Source: Labrenzia sp. VG12 (GTDB lineage: Bacteria; Pseudomonadota; Alphaproteobacteria; Rhizobiales; Stappiaceae). Taken from it: a stretch of 64,000 nucleotides of DNA. How positions within the stretch are numbered: position 1 is the stretch's first letter; every line of letters starts with the position of its first letter. Shown here one piece after another: positions 43,148-52,128 of the stretch. The translations under genes and the position numbers were made by a program. The stretch spans positions 4,278,001 to 4,342,000 of the forward strand of contig NZ_CP022529.1 of the NCBI RefSeq assembly GCF_002237595.1, given 5' to 3'. Under the pieces are notes generated by a model. It worked only from the letters and a program-made list of their open reading frames with translations. It searched no databases and had not been told where the DNA came from.

Positions 43148-43951
43148 CTACTCCGCTTCCAGAAGCTCCACCCAGCTCATCGGCGCGTCGCCGTTCAGCG
43201 GATTTTTGGGCGAGCGCTTGTAGCGGATGGTTTCCATCCGGAAGGTGCGGGCGTCGAACAGGATCATGCGGCCGACCAGGGTCTCGCCGGTGCCGGTGAA
43301 TTCCTTGATCACCTCCATCGCCTGCATGGCGCCGATAATCCCGGTGAGCGCGCCAAGCACGCCGGCCTGTTCGCAGGTCGGCAACAGGCCGTCCCGCGGC
43401 TTTCGCGGGAACAGGCAGCGGTAGGTCGGATTCTTGGCGCCGTCTGCATTTGCCTCAAAGGGTTTCAGCGTGGTGATCGAGCCGTCGAACTGGCCGACAG
43501 CCGCCGTCACCAGTGGTTTTTTTGCAAAGAAACAGGCATCGGAAACAAGGTAGCGCGTGTCGAAATTGTCCGAACCATCAACCACCAGATCATAGTCCGA
43601 CACCAGCGCCATCGCGTTGTGACCGGCGATCCGGGTCGGATGCGGTTCGACGGTGACATTCGGATTGAGCCGGGCGATGGCTTCGGCCGCGCTGGCAACC
43701 TTCGGTTCGCCGAGCTGATCGGTGTCGTGGATCACCTGGCGCTGCAGGTTGGAAAGTGACACGGTGTCATCGTCGACAACGCCAAGCGTGCCGACACCTG
43801 CCGCGGCCAGATATTGCAGCACCGGTGCGCCGAGACCACCGGCGCCAATCACCAGAACCCGGGCGTTCTTCAGCTTCTGCTGTCCGGCACCACCAATTTC
43901 CTGCATGACGATGTGGCGGGCGTAACGTTCCAGTTCGGCTGGGGAGAGCAT
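43148..43951 (-). CDS. MoeB/ThiF-type sulfur-carrier adenylyltransferase
   Basis: E1-like enzyme of 267 residues that activates a small ubiquitin-like sulfur carrier (MoaD or ThiS) by adenylation. The start motif YARHIVMQEIGGAGQQKL, the ATP loop VIGAGGLGAPVLQYLAAAGVG, DDDTVSLSNLQRQ and DGSDNFDTRYL are clear. The two CxxC pairs that bind zinc in E. coli MoeB are missing: the region after AGV reads without them and the C-terminus ends RYKRSPKNPLNG. Some alphaproteobacterial members also lack them. The active-site cysteine region is retained around PTYRCLFP. MoeB is the best fit but ThiF cannot be ruled out. Confidence 0.87.
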   Translation of the reverse strand: MLSPAELERYARHIVMQEIGGAGQQKLKNARVLVIGAGGLGAPVLQYLAAAGVGTLGVVDDDTVSLSNLQRQVIHDTDQLGEPKVASAAEAIARLNPNVTVEPHPTRIAGHNAMALVSDYDLVVDGSDNFDTRYLVSDACFFAKKPLVTAAVGQFDGSITTLKPFEANADGAKNPTYRCLFPRKPRDGLLPTCEQAGVLGALTGIIGAMQAMEVIKEFTGTGETLVGRMILFDARTFRMETIRYKRSPKNPLNGDAPMSWVELLEAE

Positions 43952-44006
43952 TCTGGGTCCTGTTTGCCTGTGTTCGCTTCTTGTTTGGAAAGGCTGCTTG
44001 TCTGGC

Positions 44007-45056
44007 TCAGCCCAGCACCCGGCTGACGAGACGAGCCGTGTAGTCCACCATCGGAATCACCCTTGCATAGTTGAGCCGTGTCGGGCCGATCACGCCGAGA
44101 ACGCCGACAATGCGCTGGTTGCTGTCCCGGTAAGGGGACACCACCAGCGACGAACCGGACAGCGAAAAGAGATTGTTTTCCGATCCAATGAAGATCCTCA
44201 CGCCGTCTCCCTTTTCCGCAAGGCCGAGCAGCTGGATCAGGTCCTTCTTGTTTTCAAGGTCGTCGAAGAGAAGACGGATGCGCTCCAGATCTTCGGCAGC
44301 TTCCAGGTCGGTCAGAAGGTTGGAACGGCCGCGCACGATCAGCGTGCCGGGATCGTTGGCCCCCTCGCCGCCCCAAAGCGCCAGACCGGCGTCGATCACC
44401 TTCTGGCTGAGCAGGTCGAGCTCTGCCTGATCCGCATCGCGCACCTTTTCCAGGTCGGTGCGGATCTCGGCAAGGGTTTTGCCCTGGATCTGGGCGTTGA
44501 GATAGTTGGTGGCTTCAACAAGCGCGGACGCCGGCAGGTTTGGCGGCAGGTTGACCACCCGGTTTTCCACCGAGCCATCGTCGCTGACCAGCACCACCAG
44601 CGCCTTTTGCGGTTCGATCCGCACGAATTCGATATGTTTGAGCCGCATGTCGGTCTTGTGGGTCAGCACCACCCCGGCTCCCATGGAAAGGCCTGACAGC
44701 ATCTGGCTGGCTTCGGTGAGAACCTGTTCAGCCGAATTGGCCCGTTGCGAGGCCTTCACCTGCACATCGATCTGCTGCCGCTCTTCCTGGGTCAGATCGC
44801 CCACTTCCAGAAGCGCATCGACGAAGAACCTCAGGCCGATTTCGGTCGGCAGCCGGCCGGCGCTGGTATGCGGAGCATGCAGGAGGCCCATATGCTCCAG
44901 GTCCGACATGACATTGCGCACGGATGCGGGCGACAGCGAAACGCTGAGATTGCGCGAAACATTGCGGGACCCGACCGGCTCGCCGGTCTCCAGGTAGGTC
45001 TCGACGATCGAACGGAAGATTTCTCTAGATCTCTTGTCGAGGTCGCTCAGGCTCAA
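44007..45056 (-). CDS. hrcA: Heat-inducible transcription repressor HrcA
   Basis: Repressor of class I heat-shock genes, 349 residues. N-terminal winged helix (EIFRSIVETYLETGEPVGSRNVSR, SPASVRNVMSDLEHMGLLHAPHTSAGRLPTE) and C-terminal GAF-like domain ending GVLGVIGPTRLNYARVIPMVDYTARLVS, all family blocks. Divergent from rph with a 195-bp spacer, the order typical for Hyphomicrobiales. I saw no CIRCE palindrome next to it, though a shorter inverted repeat (TTGAGG/CCTCAA, 45174-45194) lies in the spacer. Confidence 0.95.
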   Translation of the reverse strand: MSLSDLDKRSREIFRSIVETYLETGEPVGSRNVSRNLSVSLSPASVRNVMSDLEHMGLLHAPHTSAGRLPTEIGLRFFVDALLEVGDLTQEERQQIDVQVKASQRANSAEQVLTEASQMLSGLSMGAGVVLTHKTDMRLKHIEFVRIEPQKALVVLVSDDGSVENRVVNLPPNLPASALVEATNYLNAQIQGKTLAEIRTDLEKVRDADQAELDLLSQKVIDAGLALWGGEGANDPGTLIVRGRSNLLTDLEAAEDLERIRLLFDDLENKKDLIQLLGLAEKGDGVRIFIGSENNLFSLSGSSLVVSPYRDSNQRIVGVLGVIGPTRLNYARVIPMVDYTARLVSRVLG

Positions 45057-45251
45057 GGCATGTTCTCCAGGGACGGACCAATTCGGTCATCAACGTGTGT
45101 TTCCCTCAAGATATAGGCGCAAATTGGGGCTGACGTGAAGTATCCCGTTGCCAGCTCTTTACGCAGACGGATCTTGAGGTCTACAAGGCCTCAACGAATA
45201 CGTCGGGGAACCAGTGATTTCCCGAAACCGCAAAGCTCGAAAGGGATTTCA

Positions 45252-45965
45252 ATGCGTCCGTCCAAACGCGCCGCCGACGAACTGCGTGCCGTCACCCTGG
45301 AACGAGGTGTTTCCAAACATGCCGAGGGCTCTTGCCTGGTCAAGTTCGGCGACACGCATGTTCTGTGTACTGCGAGCCTGGAAGAGCGTGTTCCGCCGTG
45401 GCTGCGGGGCCAGAACCGGGGCTGGGTCACGGCCGAATACGGCATGCTGCCGCGCGCGACGGGCGATCGTATGCGCCGCGAGGCAAGCGCCGGCAAGCAA
45501 TCCGGTCGAACCCAGGAAATCCAGCGCCTGATCGGCCGCTCCCTGCGCGCCGTTGTCAACCTGGAAGCCCTTGGCGAAGCCCAGATCTCCATCGACTGCG
45601 ATGTCATCCAGGCCGATGGCGGCACTCGCACCGCGGCCATCACCGGCGCCTGGGTGGCGCTGCGCGATTGCATTGAATGGATGAAGGCCAGGGACATGGT
45701 CAGCGGTGAGGTGCTGAAAGACCATATCGCGGCGATTTCCTGCGGCATCTATGAAGGCAATCCGGTTCTTGATCTGGACTATGCCGAAGACAGCACCGCG
45801 GAAACCGATGCCAACTTCGTCATGACCGGTTCCGGTGGCATTGTCGAGATCCAGGGCACGGCAGAAGGCGCCCCCTTCTCCGAAGACGAATTCGGTCAGC
45901 TTCTTGGTCTTGCCAAGGCCGGGATCGGCCGTCTGGTCGACTTGCAGAAAATGGCCATTCTCTAA
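45252..45965 (+). CDS. rph: Ribonuclease PH
   Basis: 3'-5' exoribonuclease and nucleotidyltransferase for tRNA 3' ends, 237 residues. ATG 45252 follows AAAGGGAT. Family blocks: MRPSKRAADELRAVTLERGVSKHAEGSCL, FGDTHVLCTASLEERVPPWLRG, GWVTAEYGMLPRATG and SIDCDVIQADGGTRTAAITGA. A complete protein of standard length. First of rph-rdgB-hemW. Confidence 0.97.
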   Translation: MRPSKRAADELRAVTLERGVSKHAEGSCLVKFGDTHVLCTASLEERVPPWLRGQNRGWVTAEYGMLPRATGDRMRREASAGKQSGRTQEIQRLIGRSLRAVVNLEALGEAQISIDCDVIQADGGTRTAAITGAWVALRDCIEWMKARDMVSGEVLKDHIAAISCGIYEGNPVLDLDYAEDSTAETDANFVMTGSGGIVEIQGTAEGAPFSEDEFGQLLGLAKAGIGRLVDLQKMAIL

Positions 45966-45977
45966 CGGAGACGACCC

Positions 45978-46619
45978 ATGAGCCATCGCCAGCTGGAGCC
46001 GGGAAAACTTGTCGTGGCCAGCCACAACAAGGGCAAGATCCGCGAGATCAACGAGTTGTTGCAGCCTTACGGCTTCGACGTGGTGTCCGCTGGCGATCTC
46101 GATCTGCCGGAGCCGGAAGAAACCGGCCTGACCTTCGAGGCCAATGCCTCGCTGAAGGCACAGGCGGCGGCCAGGGCGTCCGGCTTTCCGTCGCTGGCCG
46201 ATGACAGCGGCTTCTGCGTGGCGGCGCTGGGCGGCGATCCCGGCATCTATTCGGCGCGCTGGGCCGGTCCTGACAAGGACTTTGCCATGGCCATGCGCAC
46301 CATTGAGGAAAAGCTGCAATCGGCCGGAGCCACCGCGGACGACATGCGCCGCGGCTCTTTCGTGGCGGTCCTGTGCCTCGCCTGGCCGGACGGGCATGAA
46401 GAATATTTCCGGGGCGAGGTTGAGGGGCAGGTTGTCTGGCCTCCGCGCGGAACGCAGGGCTTTGGCTACGATCCGATGTTTCAGCCCGATGGCCATAACC
46501 GCACCTTCGCTGAAATGACCTCGGAGGAAAAACACGGCGGCACCCCGGGTTTGCCCGCATTGTCTCACCGTGCCCGGGCGTTTCAGCTGTTCAAGGCCGG
46601 CTGTCTGGAAGGGAAGTGA
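45978..46619 (+). CDS. rdgB: dITP/XTP pyrophosphatase (RdgB/HAM1)
   Basis: House-cleaning nucleotidase of 213 residues that removes inosine and xanthosine triphosphates. LVVASHNKGKIREINELL, TFEANASLKAQAAA, SLADDSGFCV, GSFVAVLCLAWPDG and GFGYDPMFQPDG are intact. Start ATG 45978 lies 12 nt after the rph stop behind GGAGACGAC. The stop lies 1 nt before the hemW TTG. Confidence 0.97.
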   Translation: MSHRQLEPGKLVVASHNKGKIREINELLQPYGFDVVSAGDLDLPEPEETGLTFEANASLKAQAAARASGFPSLADDSGFCVAALGGDPGIYSARWAGPDKDFAMAMRTIEEKLQSAGATADDMRRGSFVAVLCLAWPDGHEEYFRGEVEGQVVWPPRGTQGFGYDPMFQPDGHNRTFAEMTSEEKHGGTPGLPALSHRARAFQLFKAGCLEGK

Positions 46620-46620
46620 T

Positions 46621-47784
46621 TTGACGACGCAAGGGGCAACCGAAGGCGGGTTCGGCATTTATGTGCACTGGCCGTTCTGTGCGGCCAAATGCCCTTATTG
46701 CGACTTCAATTCCCACGTTCGTCATCAGCCCGTCGACCAGGCCCGGTTCGCTGCGGCCTTCGAGCGGGAACTCGCCCATTTTGCGGATCTGACCAAAGGC
46801 AAGACCGTTCAGTCGGTGTTTCTGGGCGGCGGCACGCCGTCGCTCATGGAGCCGGCGACCGTCGAACGTATTCTTGATGCGATCTCCGGCCACTGGGCGA
46901 TGGATGCCGATGTCGAGATCTCCATGGAAGCAAATCCGTCCTCGGTCGAGGCGGAACGGTTCCGCGGTTACCGGGCGGCCGGTGTCAACCGGGTGTCGCT
47001 TGGCGTTCAGTCCCTGATCGACACCGATCTGAAGCTTCTCGGACGTCTTCATGACGCCCAGACGGCGCGAAAGGCGATCGAAACCGCGCGGGCGACGTTC
47101 CCGCGTCTTTCGTTTGACCTGATCTACGCCCGCCCAGGTCAGACGCCTGCAGGCTGGGCCGACGAATTGAACGAAGCCATCGCGCTCGCGGCCGATCACC
47201 TGTCGCTCTATCAGCTGACCATCGAGGAAGGCACGCCGTTCTATACGCTCTATCATGCCGGCAAGCTGAAGATGCCGGACCAGGAGCTTGGCGCGACCTT
47301 TTACGAGCTCACCCAGGAGGTCACGGCCGACGCGGGTCTGCCGGCCTATGAAGTTTCCAACCATGCCCGGCCGGGCGCGGAGTGCCGCCATAATCTCGTT
47401 TATTGGCGCTATGGTGACTATGTCGGTGTCGGCCCCGGTGCCCATGGACGGCTGACGGTCGGCGTCAACCGGCTCGCCACGGCGACGGAGCGGCACCCGG
47501 AAACCTGGCTGAAGAACGTGGAAAGCCATGGGCACGCCATGATCGAGAATGTCGGCCTGACCGAGGAGGAGCAGGGCGACGAGTTTCTGCTCATGGGCCT
47601 GCGGCTCACCGAGGGCATCGACCTGAAACGGTACGAGCGTTTTTCCCACCGATCCATCGATCCACGCCGCCTGGAAGCGCTTCTGGAGCATGGCATGGTG
47701 GAAAAGATCGGGGAAAATCGGGTTCGGGCGACGCGGGACGGTTTTTTTGTGCTCGACGCAGTCGTGGCGGATCTGGCCGCCTGA
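46621..47784 (+). CDS. hemW: Radical SAM haem chaperone HemW (coproporphyrinogen oxidase-like)
   Basis: Radical S-adenosylmethionine protein of 387 residues. The start is TTG 46621, which directly follows the rdgB stop with GGAAG just upstream; no ATG precedes the domain. CAAKCPYCDFNSH is the CxxxCxxC 4Fe-4S motif. Family blocks include SVFLGGGTPSLM, EISMEANPSSV, RVSLGVQSL and LSLYQLTIEEGTPF; HRSIDPRRLEALLEHGMVE lies near the C-terminus. It belongs to the HemW/HemN-like group; the order rph-rdgB-hemW favours HemW. Confidence 0.94.
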   Translation: MTTQGATEGGFGIYVHWPFCAAKCPYCDFNSHVRHQPVDQARFAAAFERELAHFADLTKGKTVQSVFLGGGTPSLMEPATVERILDAISGHWAMDADVEISMEANPSSVEAERFRGYRAAGVNRVSLGVQSLIDTDLKLLGRLHDAQTARKAIETARATFPRLSFDLIYARPGQTPAGWADELNEAIALAADHLSLYQLTIEEGTPFYTLYHAGKLKMPDQELGATFYELTQEVTADAGLPAYEVSNHARPGAECRHNLVYWRYGDYVGVGPGAHGRLTVGVNRLATATERHPETWLKNVESHGHAMIENVGLTEEEQGDEFLLMGLRLTEGIDLKRYERFSHRSIDPRRLEALLEHGMVEKIGENRVRATRDGFFVLDAVVADLAA

Positions 47785-47961
47785 TGCAGCACCTTTTGCT
47801 GCAATAAATAAAGCTACCAAATTGATTTAAATGTCTTATCTGCACTTGTGCGGCGCACAGTGATTTGCTGTCAAACTGTCTTTCTGTGTGATTTCGAGTG
47901 GTTTGGCACTGTTTCACATAACAAATAGCAGTATTGCGGCCCGCAACAGGCCTAGCTATCC

Positions 47962-47987
47962 TGCTGCGATGCAATAGATGGTGCAAT
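47962..47987. promoter_or_regulatory. Possible PhaR-type site upstream of the PHA depolymerase gene
   Basis: CTGCGATGCAA (47964-47974) is one base from the CTGCN3GCAG pattern of alphaproteobacterial PhaR, followed by GTGCAATAAC 7 nt later; a further CTGCAA lies near 47799. This would link the gene to granule-bound regulation, but the match is short. Confidence 0.3.
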
Positions 47988-48007
47988 AACAAACGAGCTG
48001 CAAAAAA

Positions 48008-49639
48008 ATGTTCACAAAATTTGCCGAGGGGGCTGGCAGCAGCTTGTTCAACAAAGGAGATGCGCCTTTGCCGTTCTATCACCTTTATGAGCTCAATCAC
48101 GCTGCCATGGCGCCGTTCCGGGCGATGGCAGACATGACCCGGCTTTACTTCCAGAATCCGCTCAACCCGTTGACTCATACCAGCTATGGCCGTTCCATCG
48201 CCGCAAGCTGTGAGGTTCTGGAACGGACCACCCGCAGGTATGGCAAGCCGGAATTCGGCCTGAAGGAAACCACGGTCAGCGGCGTTCGGGTGCCGGTGCG
48301 CGAAACCTGTGTCTGGAACCGGCCGTTCTGCGACCTGATCCGGTTTGAGCGCGGCGTCACTTCGCACCGCAACGATCCGAAAATCCTGATCGTTTCGCCG
48401 ATGTCCGGTCACTATGCGACCTTGCTGCGCGGCACCGTTGAAGCGCTGATGCCGAACGCGGATGTTTACATCACCGACTGGATCGATGCGCGCATGGTAC
48501 CGATCCAGGACGGCAAGTTCGATCTCGACGATTACATCGATTATATCATCTCGATCCTGCATTTCCTGGGGCCGGACACCCATGTGCTCGGCGTCTGCCA
48601 GCCGTCCGTTCCGGTTCTGGCAGCGGTTGCCGTCATGGAAGATCGCGACGATCCCTATATCCCGGCCAGCATGACGCTGATGGGCGGCCCGATTGACACG
48701 CGGGTCGCGCCGACCGCCGTGAACGATCTTGCCGTTTCGAAGGGCATCGACTGGTTCCGCAAGAACGTCATCATGAAGGTGCCGTTCCCGCATGCCGGTT
48801 TCATGCGCGACGTTTATCCGGGCTTCCTGCAGTTGTCGGGCTTCATGAGCATGAACCTTGACCGGCATGTGACGGCACACCGGGAGTTCTTCCAGCATCT
48901 GGTGGAAGGGGACGGCGACAGCGCGGAGAAACACCGCGAGTTCTATGACGAATATCTCGCCGTCATGGACCTGACCGCGGAGTTTTATCTGCAGACCGTC
49001 GAAACGGTGTTCATCGACCATGCCCTGCCGAACGGCACCATGATGCATAACGGCCGGCTGGTCGATTGCAGCAAGATCACCCGCACCGCTCTGCTCACCG
49101 TGGAAGGTGAGAAGGACGACATCACCGGCCGGGGCCAGACCCGGGCAGCGCATGATCTGTGCGTCAATCTGCCGGACGACATGAAGGCGCATTACGAGCA
49201 ACCGAATGTCGGCCACTACGGCGTTTTCAACGGCTCGCGCTGGCGGTCCGAGATCGCGCCGCGTGTGATGGACTTCATCCGTTCGAACCGCCCTGACCTG
49301 CAGAAAAACAAGCCTGTTTCCAAGCCGCAAGCCAGGAAGACGGCTCCGGCGGCTCCAGTGGTGAAACCGGAAAAGCCCGCGGCAAAGGCAGGCAGTCCGC
49401 TCGAGAGCATCCTTCTGGCAAAACCGGACGGTGCGGCGGACGATCTGAAGGCCATCAGCGGTGTCGGGCCGAAGCTTGAATCCGCACTCAACGAGGCCGG
49501 GATTTTCCATTACTGGCAGATTGCCGGCCTGACCGCAGACCAGATCGAGGCCCTGGATGGCAAACTCGATTTCCGCGGTCGGATCGCGCGCGACAACTGG
49601 ATCAAGCAGGCTCGCGAACTGTCCGAAACGGTCAGCTGA
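48008..49639 (+). CDS. phaZ: Intracellular polyhydroxyalkanoate depolymerase with C-terminal helix-hairpin-helix domain
   Basis: Alpha/beta-hydrolase of 543 residues that breaks down stored poly(3-hydroxybutyrate). The intracellular PhaZ pattern is clear: NPLNPLTHTSYGR near the N-terminus, ILIVSPMSGHYATLLRGTVE, VYITDWIDARMVP, then VLGVCQPSVPVLAAVA with Cys197 as nucleophile in place of a lipase Ser, and NVGHYGVFNGSRWR with the catalytic His. Residues about 435-475 are a Pro/Ala/Lys linker, and 478-540 (DDLKAISGVGPKLESALNE, GRIARDNWIKQARELSE) form a helix-hairpin-helix domain like that appended to NuoE in rhizobia. The tail is extra to the standard enzyme of about 410-430 residues. Confidence 0.92.
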   Translation: MFTKFAEGAGSSLFNKGDAPLPFYHLYELNHAAMAPFRAMADMTRLYFQNPLNPLTHTSYGRSIAASCEVLERTTRRYGKPEFGLKETTVSGVRVPVRETCVWNRPFCDLIRFERGVTSHRNDPKILIVSPMSGHYATLLRGTVEALMPNADVYITDWIDARMVPIQDGKFDLDDYIDYIISILHFLGPDTHVLGVCQPSVPVLAAVAVMEDRDDPYIPASMTLMGGPIDTRVAPTAVNDLAVSKGIDWFRKNVIMKVPFPHAGFMRDVYPGFLQLSGFMSMNLDRHVTAHREFFQHLVEGDGDSAEKHREFYDEYLAVMDLTAEFYLQTVETVFIDHALPNGTMMHNGRLVDCSKITRTALLTVEGEKDDITGRGQTRAAHDLCVNLPDDMKAHYEQPNVGHYGVFNGSRWRSEIAPRVMDFIRSNRPDLQKNKPVSKPQARKTAPAAPVVKPEKPAAKAGSPLESILLAKPDGAADDLKAISGVGPKLESALNEAGIFHYWQIAGLTADQIEALDGKLDFRGRIARDNWIKQARELSETVS

Positions 49640-49801
49640 ACGACTGATCTGCACACATGGATCGTGGGTGCTTCGAGGGAAGCACCCATAACTTGCCTCA
49701 AATAGTCCGGTTTTTTGCGAGCCTTCCGGCCACTGCTATTGATCTGCCGCATTTGGAGCAATACAAGGTCCGGTCAGTAAGAGACGCCGGAGGTTTCTGT
49801 A

Positions 49802-50494
49802 GTGCTCAATATTTTCATCGGTTTCGATCCGCGCGAAGCGGTTGCCTATCACGTCTGCGCCAACAGCCTGACACGGCAGTCGAGCGACGTTCTGGCGATC
49901 ACGCCACTGTCGCTGCACAATCTGAAAACCTATAACGAGACCCACACAGACGGGTCCAACCACTTCATCTACACCCGGTTTCTGATCCCGCACCTGATGA
50001 ATTACAACGGCTGGGCGCTTTTCATGGACGGCGACATGATCGTCCGGGACGACATTGCCAAGCTGTTTGCGCTGCGCGACGAAAGCAAGGCGGTCATGTG
50101 CGTCCACCACGACTACAAGACCCGGCAGACCACCAAGTATCTCGGTTCCAAGAACGAGAACTATCCGCGCAAGAACTGGTCGAGCGTTGTTCTGTGGAAC
50201 TGTGCCCATCCCGCCAACAAGGTGGTGACGCCCGATTTTGTCATGAACGGCACCGGGGCGCAGCTGCATCGTTTCACCTGGCTGGAAGACGACTTGATCG
50301 GCGAATTGCCGATCGAATGGAACTGGCTGCCGGACGAACTCGGTCCGAACCCGGATGCCAAGCTGTTGCATTTCACACTCGGCACGCCCTGCTTTCATGA
50401 ATATGCCAACGCGCCCATGGCCGCTGAATGGCATCGGGAAAAGCTCCTGGCCAATTATTCCGCACAACATGTGATTGATGGGCCGTTCGACTGA
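49802..50494 (+). CDS. Glycosyltransferase (GT-A, DxD type)
   Basis: Glycosyltransferase of 230 residues. The start is GTG 49802, preceded by CGGAGG 8 nt upstream. IFIGFDPREAVAYHVCANSL and ALFMDGDMIVRDDIAKLF contain the metal-binding DxD (DGD) in the manner of family 8-like enzymes; the Trp-rich LEDDLIGELPIEWNWLPDELG block follows. No membrane helix. Acceptor unknown; it is a single gene with its own terminator at 50531. Confidence 0.82.
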   Translation: MLNIFIGFDPREAVAYHVCANSLTRQSSDVLAITPLSLHNLKTYNETHTDGSNHFIYTRFLIPHLMNYNGWALFMDGDMIVRDDIAKLFALRDESKAVMCVHHDYKTRQTTKYLGSKNENYPRKNWSSVVLWNCAHPANKVVTPDFVMNGTGAQLHRFTWLEDDLIGELPIEWNWLPDELGPNPDAKLLHFTLGTPCFHEYANAPMAAEWHREKLLANYSAQHVIDGPFD

Positions 50495-50530
50495 TCGAAG
50501 CTTCATTTGTCATAGAAAACAATGGAATAG

Positions 50531-50563
50531 ACCCGGCGAACAACCTGTGTCGCCGGGTTTTTT
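50531..50563 (+). terminator. Intrinsic terminator after the glycosyltransferase gene
   Basis: ACCCGGCGA (50531-50539) / TCGCCGGGT (50550-50558) 9-bp stem with a 10-nt loop, followed by six T (50558-50563). Confidence 0.9.
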
Positions 50564-50645
50564 GCATCCGTTTCACTGTGATCTCCATCACGAATCCTTG
50601 AAGGAAGGCCCGCCAATCCCCACTTGGAAAACGTGGATGTCTTAA

Positions 50646-51083
50646 ATGGATAGGACGATGACGACGACCAAAAGTTGCATGATTAAACCTGCCTGGACGC
50701 CTGTCACTATCGGCCTGATGGTGCTGGGTTTCGTGGCCTTCTGGCCACTGGGCCTCGCCATGCTTGCCTATATTTTGTGGGGCGACCGTTTTGAAAGCAT
50801 GGCGCGCGACGCGCGTGATCAATGGCGGGGCAGCCCGCTGAAGGGAGCATTCGATCAGATGTCAAATACGACCGGTTATGCGCGCACGGGCAATGTCGCT
50901 TTCGACGATTATCGTGAGCGTGAACTGAAGCGCCTGGAAGAAGAGCGTGCCAAGCTCGACACCATGCGTGCCGATTTCGACGATTTCCTGCGGGAGCTGC
51001 GCCGTGCACGCGACCAGGAAGAGTTCGACCGCTTCATGGCCAACCGGGGCCGGAGCAGCAGCAGCGACCCTGCTCCGCTGTAA
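50646..51083 (+). CDS. DUF2852 membrane-associated protein
   Basis: Small protein of 145 residues of unknown function, found mainly in alphaproteobacteria. Residues about 18-42 form one hydrophobic helix (VTIGLMVLGFVAFWPLGLAMLAYILWG) and the rest is a charged coiled coil (ERELKRLEEERAKLDTMRADFDDFLRELRRARDQEEFDRFM). Start is ATG 50646 or ATG 50658 (MTTTKS). The coiled-coil part suggests oligomerisation. Confidence 0.8.
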   Translation: MDRTMTTTKSCMIKPAWTPVTIGLMVLGFVAFWPLGLAMLAYILWGDRFESMARDARDQWRGSPLKGAFDQMSNTTGYARTGNVAFDDYRERELKRLEEERAKLDTMRADFDDFLRELRRARDQEEFDRFMANRGRSSSSDPAPL

Positions 51084-51293
51084 ATCTCCTCCCAGACCCG
51101 TCCCTGGACGGCCTGACCGAGAGCGGCGCCCTGAAAAGCGCCGCTTTCGTCATTCTGAGTTGACCTCACGTTCGCCTGGCGAGCGTTTCCAACAGGACCT
51201 CAGCCTGAAATTTGGCCGCGCTCCCGCCTGGTAAAGTCAGTAAACTGGAGCAACTGATTCGCTTGGACAGATGCCCCTGGAACTCGCCATTTG

Positions 51294-52031
51294 ATGTTTT
51301 CGCGCGCCCGCAGATCTTCCCTTCCGGACCACATCGAGATTGATGCCGGCGACAGTGCCGTGCGCATCCGTCTCAAGGCCAATCCGCGTGCGCAGCGGTA
51401 TCTGCTGCGTCTGCCCCCGGACAGGTCCGGCCCCGTGCTGACGGTCCCCAGGGGCGGTAACCTGGCACGCGCTGAACATTTCGCGCGTCAGCACATCGAC
51501 TGGCTGTTGGAACGGCTCCAGGACCGGCCTGACCATGTCGCCTTTTCTCCCGGCGATATCGTGCCGCTCCGCGGCGAGGACCATGTCATCGTGCCGACCG
51601 GCAAACTACGCGGTCTCGTCACAGTCGGCGCAACCGAAGACGGGTTCCCGTCCCTGCAGGTTCCCGGTGCGGACGATCACATTCCGCGCAAGGTGACGGC
51701 CTGGCTGAAGGAAGAGGCGCGCACCGACATTACCCGGCAGGCCACGCAGCACGCACAGACCATTGGCGGGAAAATCACCGGGATCAGCATCCGCGACACC
51801 AGAAGCCGCTGGGGGTCCTGTGCCTCAAACGGCCGGTTGTCCTTTTCCTGGCGTCTGATCCTGGCCCCGCCGGACATTCTTGATTATGTCGCGGCCCATG
51901 AAGTGGCCCATCTTCGGGAAATGAATCATTCCGCGCGGTTCTGGCGCCTGTGCGAAGACCTGGCGCCGCAAACACCGCGTGCGCGGATCTGGCTGAAGGA
52001 GAATGGCCAGCGTCTGCATGGCTTTGGATAA
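51294..52031 (+). CDS. YgjP-like M48-family metallopeptidase domain protein
   Basis: Zinc-protease-like protein of 245 residues. ATG 51294 is used; a TTG one codon earlier is less likely. The C-terminal domain holds GSCASNGRLSFSWRLILAPPDILDYVAAHEVAHLREMNHSARFW: the zinc HExxH is HEVAH with the third ligand H in NHS. The N-terminal part (DHIEIDAGDSAVRIRLKANPRAQRYLLRLPPD) is the usual YgjP beta domain. Physiological substrate unknown. Confidence 0.88.
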   Translation: MFSRARRSSLPDHIEIDAGDSAVRIRLKANPRAQRYLLRLPPDRSGPVLTVPRGGNLARAEHFARQHIDWLLERLQDRPDHVAFSPGDIVPLRGEDHVIVPTGKLRGLVTVGATEDGFPSLQVPGADDHIPRKVTAWLKEEARTDITRQATQHAQTIGGKITGISIRDTRSRWGSCASNGRLSFSWRLILAPPDILDYVAAHEVAHLREMNHSARFWRLCEDLAPQTPRARIWLKENGQRLHGFG

Positions 52032-52128
52032 GGCGTGAGCTGCGTTTACCGTCTGATCCTGTCCGAATTTGCAATTGCATAAATCTGGAAATGTGATTGG
52101 CTTTCCCAACGTGAGTTGGGAGGGCTTG

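Noticed and set aside
47606..49654. 682-codon minus-strand frame across hemW and the PHA depolymerase
   Set aside because: Shadow frame; both sense proteins have full sets of family motifs.
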